The position numbers were made by a program, and so were the translations under genes. Positions 7,023-11,206 of a DNA stretch of 29,297 nt are shown here, in pieces (positions within the stretch are counted from its first letter, which is position 1; every line of letters begins with the position of its first letter). The stretch lies in IMG/VR virus record IMGVR_UViG_3300009550_000046, positions 1 through 29,297 of that record. One strand, written 5' to 3'. Below the pieces are notes generated by a model. The model was not told the origin of the DNA. It searched no databases and saw only the letters and a list, made by a program, of their open reading frames with translations. This DNA comes from a virus.

Positions 7023-7499
7023 TTAAATAGCCTTTGGTTTTCCTGATAGCTTATTCTCAAGTATTTCTCCTATGCTTTCTTTCTCGACCTCGATAATATC
7101 GACATCACTGACATCGATATCTGTAGGATCAAATCCGTAGAGTCTATGATATTCATCTATTGAAGGAAAGTTCTTATGTTCAGTAGCCATAGTTTCAGCC
7201 TCAAGCCTATCTGCTTCATCATCACCTACAGAGTCAATGGTAACTGTATTGACTCTTTGACAGTATAGAGTCATGTATTCGATGACTTCGAAGGTTCGCT
7301 TTCGGCTACTTTCAACTGATTCTTCAATAGGTTCATTGAGCCTACCACAAAGCTCCATGTCTAAGATATTTATATCGCCATCTTTATATAGTCCATCGAG
7401 GACATCTTGAGGGATATCTCTTAGTAGCTCTATGTATCTCTTTTTGATCCTACCGACTTCTCGTTGATAGAAGCTATACATTCCTGGATATCTTTTCAT
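7023..7499 (-). CDS. Hypothetical acidic helical protein (158 aa)
   Basis: Unrecognised. It is the first gene after the phage-type promoter at 7572-7588 and its hairpin leader. Predicted helical N-terminus (MYSFYQREVGRIKKRYIELL), acidic middle and a C-terminal run of Asp/Glu with beta-branched residues (DVSDVDIIEVEKE). A good site, GAAAGGAACGAA, precedes the ATG. First position in the presumed middle transcript suggests high expression. Confidence 0.8.
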   Translation of the reverse strand: MKRYPGMYSFYQREVGRIKKRYIELLRDIPQDVLDGLYKDGDINILDMELCGRLNEPIEESVESSRKRTFEVIEYMTLYCQRVNTVTIDSVGDDEADRLEAETMATEHKNFPSIDEYHRLYGFDPTDIDVSDVDIIEVEKESIGEILENKLSGKPKAI

Positions 7500-7520
7500 T
7501 TCGTTCCTTTCTATTAATTA

Positions 7521-7559
7521 AGGGTATCCTTAAGGGAGTTCTATACATAAGGATACCCT
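7521..7559 (-). promoter_or_regulatory. 12-bp perfect hairpin in the leader of the 7023-7499 gene
   Basis: AGGGTATCCTTA at 7521-7532 and TAAGGATACCCT at 7548-7559 pair perfectly over 12 bases with a 15-base loop. On the minus strand it lies between the promoter-like sequence at 7588-7572 and the ATG at 7499. No T-tract follows (TTAATTAATAG), so it is unlikely to be a terminator. A 5' hairpin protecting or processing the mRNA, like RNase III sites in T7-type phages, is the best guess. Confidence 0.6.
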
Positions 7560-7571
7560 ATTAACCTCTCC

Positions 7572-7588
7572 CCCTATAAGGGTGTGTT
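7572..7588 (-). promoter_or_regulatory. Phage-type promoter-like sequence, leftward
   Basis: Read on the minus strand: AACACACCCTTATAGGG, followed by GGAGAGG. It differs from the plus-strand copy at 11167-11183 (AACACCACCTTATAGGG) only by a swapped CA/AC pair, 15 of 17 bases identical. The form, a C/A-rich recognition half followed by TATAGGG, closely parallels T7-family promoters (CACTATAGGG). It precedes the dense replication-gene run. It overlaps the stop codon of the 28-residue membrane peptide. Confidence 0.6.
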
Positions 7589-7673
7589 ATAGGGCTACTA
7601 TGAGGTACAGCATTAGTGTTGGTACAGCAATCACAAATAGGACAGCTAACCAGCGATTCTTATCGATCTTCAT
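7587..7673 (-). CDS. Tiny single-pass membrane protein (28 aa)
   Basis: Starts MKIDKNRWLAVLFVIAV and is hydrophobic from residue 8 to the end, with positive charge only at the N-terminus, as expected for an N-in single membrane span. Its ATG overlaps the TGA of the other tiny membrane gene upstream (ATGA at 7673-7670). No strong ribosome binding site of its own; coupled translation is assumed. Could be a host-membrane modulator or a lysis accessory. The small size makes it uncertain. Confidence 0.5.
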   Translation of the reverse strand: MKIDKNRWLAVLFVIAVPTLMLYLIVAL

Positions 7674-7744
7674 GTTCTACGATAAAGAACGATAAATCTG
7701 ATTATCATAAATACAATCAGAATACATACAGCAGTCAAGCTCAT
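7670..7744 (-). CDS. Tiny single-pass membrane protein (24 aa)
   Basis: Reads MSLTAVCILIVFMIIRFIVL followed by YRRT, one membrane span with a positively charged C-terminal end. AAGGAAG lies about 8 bases before the ATG, inside the upstream gene, and the ATG overlaps that gene's TGA. It is immediately followed by a second small membrane peptide with opposite charge arrangement, so the pair may act together. Function unknown. Confidence 0.5.
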   Translation of the reverse strand: MSLTAVCILIVFMIIRFIVLYRRT

Positions 7745-7917
7745 TTCCAGATCTTCCTTTCCTCTGCAGTTTGTTTACCTAACTCACGATCTTGGAGTTC
7801 GTAAGATGTGAGAGTCATTAAATCAGAGAGAGTTTTATTACTTAACTTTGGTAACTCTCTTTGTAACACCTTGAATCTTTCATCAGGTGTTAGATTATTA
7901 AGATCATTTAGATACAT
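7741..7917 (-). CDS. Hypothetical helical protein (58 aa)
   Basis: Starts MYLNDLNNLTPDERFKVLQR and continues helical and leucine-rich (ELPKLSNKTLSDLMTLTSYE), ending basic (EERKIWK). It overlaps the coiled-coil gene upstream by 14 bases and the tiny membrane gene downstream as ATGA. GAGAAG precedes its ATG by 3 bases. Unrecognised; context supports it as a real coupled gene. Confidence 0.7.
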   Translation of the reverse strand: MYLNDLNNLTPDERFKVLQRELPKLSNKTLSDLMTLTSYELQDRELGKQTAEERKIWK

Positions 7918-8089
7918 GTTCTTCTCTTTCTAATTTGATTAAGATTTCTTGCTTCTTAATTATTTCAGATTGAAGCCTAGCATTATCAGCCATGACTTTG
8001 ATTAGTTCATCTTGAGCTTTAATAAGCTCGTGAAGTTCTTTATTCTTGGCTAGAAGTGCTAAAGCTTTATTGTGAATAACATTTGACAT
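7904..8089 (-). CDS. Coiled-coil protein (61 aa)
   Basis: Nearly all heptad-like: LLAKNKELHELIKAQDEL, then NARLQSEIIKKQEILIKLE. It should form a short coiled coil and probably oligomerises. A strong site, AAAGGAGATTTGT, precedes the ATG. It is the first gene after the UUCG-loop terminator that ends the SSB gene, so it may have its own unseen promoter or rely on readthrough. Confidence 0.8.
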   Translation of the reverse strand: MSNVIHNKALALLAKNKELHELIKAQDELIKVMADNARLQSEIIKKQEILIKLEREEHVSK

Positions 8090-8106
8090 ACAAATCTCCT
8101 TTGGTT

Positions 8107-8140
8107 AAAAATGAGGGCATATCCGAAGATACACCCTCAT
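8107..8140 (-). terminator. Intrinsic terminator with UUCG tetraloop
   Basis: On the minus strand ATGAGGGTGTATC, loop TTCG, GATATGCCCTCAT, then TTTTTAACC (the last stem T starts the run). Thirteen base pairs including two G-U pairs, capped by the very stable UUCG tetraloop. It lies just past the stop of the SSB-like gene at 8150. One of five terminators of the same build in this part of the block. Confidence 0.9.
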
Positions 8141-8149
8141 CTTAGTTAT

Positions 8150-8629
8150 TTAGAAGTCAGCTTGAGTTGTAGTTACAGCAGTTGACTCTTTGCTTTCTAC
8201 AATATCAAAGTCAGACTCATCTGCAGCTTTGTACTCAACAAAGGTAGTTACTTTAACACCTTTAAGCTGAGTAGCCCACTTACCTGTTCTTTTGTTCTGG
8301 TATCTATTAACAGATATATCAGCCATAGAACCATTACCAATCTTTGCTACATATTCTGGAGACATTCTTGTACCATCAGAATTAAGCACAATCGGCTTTA
8401 ATGATTTGCTTGGATTAGCTATAGACGTTGCATTGGTCTTAATGTTAATCCCAAACATACCATTATCTAATGGCTTAGGTAAGAATCCCTCAGCACAAAA
8501 CTTGCCTAACTCCTCAAGTCTCTCTTTTGGAAAGTCAATTCTCACACTGTACTTAAGTGGAGACTGCTCATTAAACTTTGATGGAGTTTCAAGTCTAGCG
8601 AAAGATAACTGAACATTTGATATAATCAT
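8150..8629 (-). CDS. Single-stranded-DNA-binding protein, gp2.5/DUF2815-like (159 aa), copy B
   Basis: Second SSB-like protein. It opens MIISNVQLSFARLETPSKFN, parallel to VIIRDAELWYARLDKP in copy A, has the core KIGNGSMADISVNRY and LKGVKVTTFVEYK, and ends in an acidic tail with Asp-Phe last. This copy is expressed as its own unit: a terminator precedes it at 8682-8716 and another follows it directly. That implies separate dosage or timing from copy A. AAAAGGATTTATT precedes the ATG. It looks closer to typical DUF2815 proteins than copy A. Confidence 0.85.
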   Translation of the reverse strand: MIISNVQLSFARLETPSKFNEQSPLKYSVRIDFPKERLEELGKFCAEGFLPKPLDNGMFGINIKTNATSIANPSKSLKPIVLNSDGTRMSPEYVAKIGNGSMADISVNRYQNKRTGKWATQLKGVKVTTFVEYKAADESDFDIVESKESTAVTTTQADF

Positions 8630-8681
8630 AATAAATCCTTTTCTGTTGTTTGATTATGTGTTAGAAAACCATCGATGGCTT

Positions 8682-8716
8682 AAAAATGAGGACAAGCTCA
8701 TTAGAACCTGTCCTCA
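8682..8716 (-). terminator. Intrinsic terminator after the nucleotidyltransferase gene
   Basis: On the minus strand TGAGGACA (8716-8709), a 14-base loop and TGTCCTCA (8694-8687), followed by TTTTTAAG. Perfect 8-bp stem directly after the stop at 8723. Weaker loop than the others but the same T-tract. Confidence 0.8.
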
Positions 8717-8722
8717 AATTCA

Positions 8723-9442
8723 TTAGGCTACTATTGCCCTCTCTTTGTGAGTTAGAGGTACAAAGGCATAGTCATGGTATCTGCCTAATATTTTGTTGAT
8801 ATAAGGATAGTTGTATTGCTTTCTATGTAACTCAGCTATGAGTTTGAAATCATATCCGTGTAGGTATTCATTGAAAGCATACACTTTTCCAGTCTTGTGC
8901 ATGAAGATTCTGGACATATTGATTGGAAAATCAGCAATTACGTCAAGAGGATTCCTATCGACTTCGATAAGCTGAATAGGTCTTGCTTTGCCTTTTACAT
9001 TATAAGTGTTAACTTGTTTAATGTAGCGAGTGCAAATTGGACCTAATTCGTATTCACCGATTCCAGGAATATTGATAAATGTGTCATTATATGTATCAGA
9101 CCAATACTGTGTATCTTCATCAGTTACATAGTATGCATCACTGCTAGATATGCCTTTGATATCAAGATGACAGTCAACATGTTTATCTAGATTAGGTTTA
9201 AACACATTAAGTGGTTTACCATTAACCCAGTAGAAGATGTCGATGTCTCTATGACCAAATCCATGATGCCAATCTCTTGGAGCACCTCCAGCTACATAAG
9301 CTATACTACCTTTAGGAAGGTTCTTTAGCAATCTATTTAGCTGAAACTTAGCATGATTCATATTAGACTGTAAATATTTATCTTCTTGATTACTGATTTT
9401 AATCTCAGTAAGCCCATAATCTCTCTTCATTTGTTTATTCAT
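8723..9442 (-). CDS. Pol-beta-type nucleotidyltransferase (239 aa)
   Basis: Nucleotidyltransferase of the DNA polymerase beta superfamily, the group holding tRNA CCA-adding enzymes and antitoxin/toxin-type NTases. The signature is YVAGGAPRDWHHGFGHRDID: Gly-Gly at 52-53 (after Ala51), Arg56-Asp57, and catalytic Asp66 and Asp68. A third carboxylate is not certain; Glu in PIQLIEVD is a candidate. Typical phage proteins of this kind are about this long, lack the RNA-binding domains of CCA enzymes, and have no established substrate. The ATG follows AAAGGAGTTCTT and the gene has its own terminator. The reading frame is open upstream for 39 codons before the ATG. Confidence 0.8.
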   Translation of the reverse strand: MNKQMKRDYGLTEIKISNQEDKYLQSNMNHAKFQLNRLLKNLPKGSIAYVAGGAPRDWHHGFGHRDIDIFYWVNGKPLNVFKPNLDKHVDCHLDIKGISSSDAYYVTDEDTQYWSDTYNDTFINIPGIGEYELGPICTRYIKQVNTYNVKGKARPIQLIEVDRNPLDVIADFPINMSRIFMHKTGKVYAFNEYLHGYDFKLIAELHRKQYNYPYINKILGRYHDYAFVPLTHKERAIVA

Positions 9443-9559
9443 AAGAACTCCTTTAGTTATGAAGATTGTTAGACATTCAATACCCTTGAGGATAGCCTTT
9501 GCACAAGTATTCTCGTAGAACTCACGAAAATCTCTGCTAAGGCTACCTCTAAGGAACTC

Positions 9560-9646
9560 TTAAGATCCTCTAAGAGGATTCTGAGAATGGACTACACCCA
9601 TAGAGTCGATGTAGTACCACTTCCCATTTAACCAAATGCGAGTCAT
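9560..9646 (-). CDS. Short peptide or truncated gene (28 aa)
   Basis: Begins MTRIWLNGKWYYIDSMGVVH and stops at TAA 9562-9560. It has a very good ribosome binding site, GGAAAGGAGAGAAAGCC, so it is surely translated. The same frame stays open after the TAA for 39 codons up to the nucleotidyltransferase ATG and reads like protein (SRDFREFYENTCAKAILKGI). The stop sits in an imperfect 21-base duplication (Leu-Arg-Gly-Ser, stop, Glu-Phe, Leu-Arg-Gly-Ser). Either a short real peptide, or a gene of about 65 residues broken by a nonsense-bearing duplication. Confidence 0.55.
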   Translation of the reverse strand: MTRIWLNGKWYYIDSMGVVHSQNPLRGS

Positions 9647-9679
9647 GGCTTTCTCTCCTTTCCAAGTCGTTGTTGACTT

Positions 9680-9710
9680 AAAAAGTACCCCTAGGAATCC
9701 CTAGAGGTAC
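9680..9710 (-). terminator. Intrinsic terminator
   Basis: On the minus strand GTACCTCTAGG, loop GATT, CCTAGGGGTAC, then TTTTTAAG. Eleven base pairs with one G-U. The stop codon of the 58-residue gene (9693-9691) lies inside the 3' arm, so termination is right at the gene end. Confidence 0.9.
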
Positions 9711-9867
9711 TGTTATAGTCTTTAGTAAGAGACTGAAAGTAAGATTCAGTTATCGTTCCTTTGTCTCTCTTTTGCAATAAATACCCATAGTATTGTCGTT
9801 GATAGCGAAGTTCGCATTCGACTACCATGACCCCATGAGTCATTGCATCTTCGTTGTTATCCATCAT
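9691..9867 (-). CDS. Hypothetical protein (58 aa)
   Basis: Starts MMDNNEDAMTHGVMVVECEL and has an aromatic, basic middle (RYQRQYYGYLLQKRDK). AAGGATAAAACTC precedes paired ATG codons; the first is used here. It is a single-gene unit, lying between the repeat/hairpin region at 9879-9982 and a terminator that overlaps its stop. Unrecognised, but the frame, ribosome site and terminator agree. Confidence 0.7.
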   Translation of the reverse strand: MMDNNEDAMTHGVMVVECELRYQRQYYGYLLQKRDKGTITESYFQSLTKDYNSTSRDS

Positions 9868-9878
9868 GAGTTTTATCC

Positions 9879-9941
9879 TTCCGTAATAGATGGGAGTAAA
9901 AGTTTTCCGTAATAGTTTAGCCTTATAGAATTCCGTGAGAG
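9879..9941. repeat. Three 11-bp direct repeats at exact 26-bp spacing
   Basis: TTCCGTAATAG occurs at 9879-9889 and 9905-9915, and a variant TTCCGTGAGAG at 9931-9941. Starts are exactly 26 bases apart. A degenerate TTCGTAAGG follows at 9955. They lie just upstream of the 58-residue gene, in a stretch without coding sequence. Iterons or operator sites for a DNA-binding protein are the natural reading; the binding protein is unknown. Confidence 0.65.
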
Positions 9942-9950
9942 TTCAATAAG

Positions 9951-9982
9951 AGCCTTCGTAAGGAAAACAGAGTACGAAGGCT
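9951..9982. repeat. 10-bp perfect inverted repeat
   Basis: AGCCTTCGTA (9951-9960) and TACGAAGGCT (9973-9982) around a 12-base loop. It directly follows, on the minus strand, the T-tract of the terminator at 9984-10016. There is no T-run after it in either direction that would make a second terminator. It may be a leader hairpin or a protein-binding site next to the repeats. The remainder of 9868-10082 holds no gene that I can support. Confidence 0.6.
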
Positions 9983-9983
9983 T

Positions 9984-10016
9984 AAAAAGCACTCCCAATC
10001 CGTAGACTGGAAGTGC
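9984..10016 (-). terminator. Intrinsic terminator with UACG tetraloop
   Basis: On the minus strand GCACTTCCAGTC, loop TACG, GATTGGGAGTGC, then TTTTTAAG. Twelve base pairs with two G-U pairs and a UNCG-class loop. It lies about 65 bases past the stop of the 142-residue gene. Confidence 0.9.
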
Positions 10017-10082
10017 CTTCGAGGTTCGCCACTCGCAATCGCTAAGTAGCTAGACTCAAATGTGCCATTTAACGCTTATGGA

Positions 10083-10511
10083 TTATTCGTCTTCGGCAGG
10101 TAGCCAAGGACAAACATCATCCACAGAAGCATCAACAACGCCAGGCAGTGTATGTGCAATAGCACAGAACCACCTATCGAGGTCATTATCACCAGCAACA
10201 CCAAGAAAGCAAGGCTTTCCTGATTTTGCAAAGGCTCTAATAGCCACAGCCATAGCTGTTTTAAGCTCGTCAGTTGGTAAACCATCGAACTTACACACAG
10301 GCTGAGTACCCTCAGTCGTTGTTAACACCCAAGCATTACTCTGCGTATTCCAACCTTTCAGTGTTGCTTCTGCATCGAGATAAACAGGCTTAGTACTCCA
10401 CTTAAAAGTAGAGTGCTTTTGTGGAAGACTGTACTTTCTTCCATACCTATCTGTCTTAACCAGATTATACACTTTAGGTATCACAGAGATAGCCATTTGT
10501 GTTGTGTCCAT
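10083..10511 (-). CDS. Hypothetical protein (142 aa)
   Basis: Unrecognised. Starts MDTTQMAISVIPKVYNLVKT and contains an alanine-rich helix (LKTAMAVAIRAFAKSGKPCF), ending acidic (DDVCPWLPAEDE). An ATG at 10529 is in frame, but GGAAAGGAGTTCTTTC places the start at 10511. It forms a single-gene unit with terminators before (10587) and after (9984). The base composition is somewhat less AT-rich than the neighbours. Its leader contains competing small stems (AGCTGA/TCAGCT, GAGAC/GTCTC). Confidence 0.75.
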   Translation of the reverse strand: MDTTQMAISVIPKVYNLVKTDRYGRKYSLPQKHSTFKWSTKPVYLDAEATLKGWNTQSNAWVLTTTEGTQPVCKFDGLPTDELKTAMAVAIRAFAKSGKPCFLGVAGDNDLDRWFCAIAHTLPGVVDASVDDVCPWLPAEDE

Positions 10512-10586
10512 GAAAGAACTCCTTTCCATGAGACAGCTGATCTTACACAGGTCTCAGCTTGTAACCCAAAGCAGTGTTACCACAGC

Positions 10587-10616
10587 TTAAAAAGAACCCC
10601 TATCGCTAGGGGTTCT
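10587..10616 (-). terminator. Intrinsic terminator with GCGA tetraloop
   Basis: On the minus strand GAACCCCTA, loop GCGA (GNRA type), TAGGGGTTC, then TTTTTAAG. Perfect 9-bp stem, starting six bases past the stop of the 52-residue gene. Confidence 0.92.
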
Positions 10617-10621
10617 CTTTG

Positions 10622-10780
10622 TTAATCCTTGAGTGATTTGATCATTGCTTTGACCACATCAACCTTTGGATCAGTTGTTGGGAGAGACTTAAGATAAGCC
10701 TTAAGGCTCTCAGCAGAATATTCGATCAATGAATATTCAGTGGTATCAGATTTATTCGTATCTGATTGTTGCTTTGGCAT
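10622..10780 (-). CDS. Hypothetical protein (52 aa)
   Basis: Reads MPKQQSDTNKSDTTEYSLIE then a helical, lysine-rich half (AESLKAYLKSL, VVKAMIKSLKD). AAAGGAGTTGAAC gives it an excellent ribosome binding site. It overlaps the zinc-ribbon gene by 29 bases and is followed at once by a terminator. Unrecognised; presumably among the first genes expressed from the divergent region. Confidence 0.75.
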   Translation of the reverse strand: MPKQQSDTNKSDTTEYSLIEYSAESLKAYLKSLPTTDPKVDVVKAMIKSLKD

Positions 10781-10937
10781 GTTCAACTCCTTTCATCATT
10801 AAACATTGAAAACATTTGAGCCGATCAACAGTATAAGTTTCACCATCTTCAACAGCAGTGATTTCCTTATAACCATCTTTGATCATCTCAGATCGACTAT
10901 GCTTTCGACCACAGTTGTCGCACTTTAATTTAGACAT
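10752..10937 (-). CDS. Small zinc-ribbon-like protein (61 aa)
   Basis: Starts MSKLKCDNCGRKHSRSEMIK and has a second knuckle, CFQC, about 35 residues on: CxxC-x(n)-CxxC as in zinc ribbons. Such small phage proteins may bind nucleic acid or host RNA polymerase, but nothing here shows which. It is the first gene of the leftward block, next to the divergent region, so it is probably expressed earliest. AAAGGAGAATGTT precedes the ATG. Confidence 0.8.
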   Translation of the reverse strand: MSKLKCDNCGRKHSRSEMIKDGYKEITAVEDGETYTVDRLKCFQCLMMKGVEHAKATIRYE

Positions 10938-10960
10938 AACATTCTCCTTTCATTAGTTAG

Positions 10961-11106
10961 CCTCGAAGCTAGAGGTCCAAGGGGAGGAACGACCTCTAGC
11001 CACGAGGTAAACTAAAGTCGAAGAGCCAGCGAAGGCGACAAGGGAGGAAACAAGTCGCCAACGCAAGCCCAAAGCCTCAGCCCAGGAGAGGGAGCTGAGG
11101 GGGTGC
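10961..11106. ncRNA. GC-rich element with three purine-loop hairpins
   Basis: Three hairpins in a row. (1) CCTCG, AA, GCTAGAGGTC (10968-10977), loop CAAGGGGAGGAAC, GACCTCTAGC (10991-11000), CA, CGAGG. (2) GCG, AA, GGCGAC (11034-11039), loop with AGGGAGGAAA, GTCGCC (11054-11059), AA, CGC. (3) CCTCAGC (11075-11081), loop CCAGGAGAGGGA, GCTGAGG (11094-11100). All loops are purine-rich with GGA, and the first two share a short internal loop of A residues. GC content is much higher than around it and there is no convincing ORF. Could be a structured RNA (strand unknown), a leader, or a DNA site for packaging or replication. Confidence 0.5.
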
Positions 11107-11166
11107 GAGAACCAGAAACAGGTACAACACACACACACATCTTTTTTAAACATAAACAAAGAGCTA

Positions 11167-11183
11167 AACACCACCTTATAGGG
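11167..11183 (+). promoter_or_regulatory. Phage-type promoter-like sequence, rightward
   Basis: AACACCACCTTATAGGG, followed by AATTCTATAAAG, 24 bases before the terminase ATG. It matches the leftward sequence at 7588-7572 at 15 of 17 positions and has the TATAGGG start of T7-family promoters. An AC repeat (11127-11139) and a T6 run lie just upstream. It would drive the virion genes if a cognate single-subunit polymerase exists outside this window. Confidence 0.6.
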
Positions 11184-11206
11184 AATTCTATAAAGAGGAC
11201 ATTAAG

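Noticed and set aside
7581-7596. Rightward TTATAGGG at 7587-7594, as a possible third promoter
   Set aside because: It is the other arm of an 8-bp inverted repeat (CCCTATAA/TTATAGGG) around the leftward promoter; its upstream half (AAGGGTGTG) does not match AACAC..CC and only minus-strand genes lie to its right up to 10937.
8292-8612. Plus-strand 106-codon frame
   Set aside because: Antisense shadow of the SSB-like gene (copy B), which has a ribosome site, a family pattern and a terminator. No ribosome site was seen for the shadow.
10953-11174. 73-codon open frame on the minus strand across the divergent region (VCVCCTCFWF...)
   Set aside because: No ATG start or ribosome site, unnatural composition produced by the AC repeat and GC-rich hairpins, and it crosses the promoter. 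The base-pairing structure explains the stretch better.
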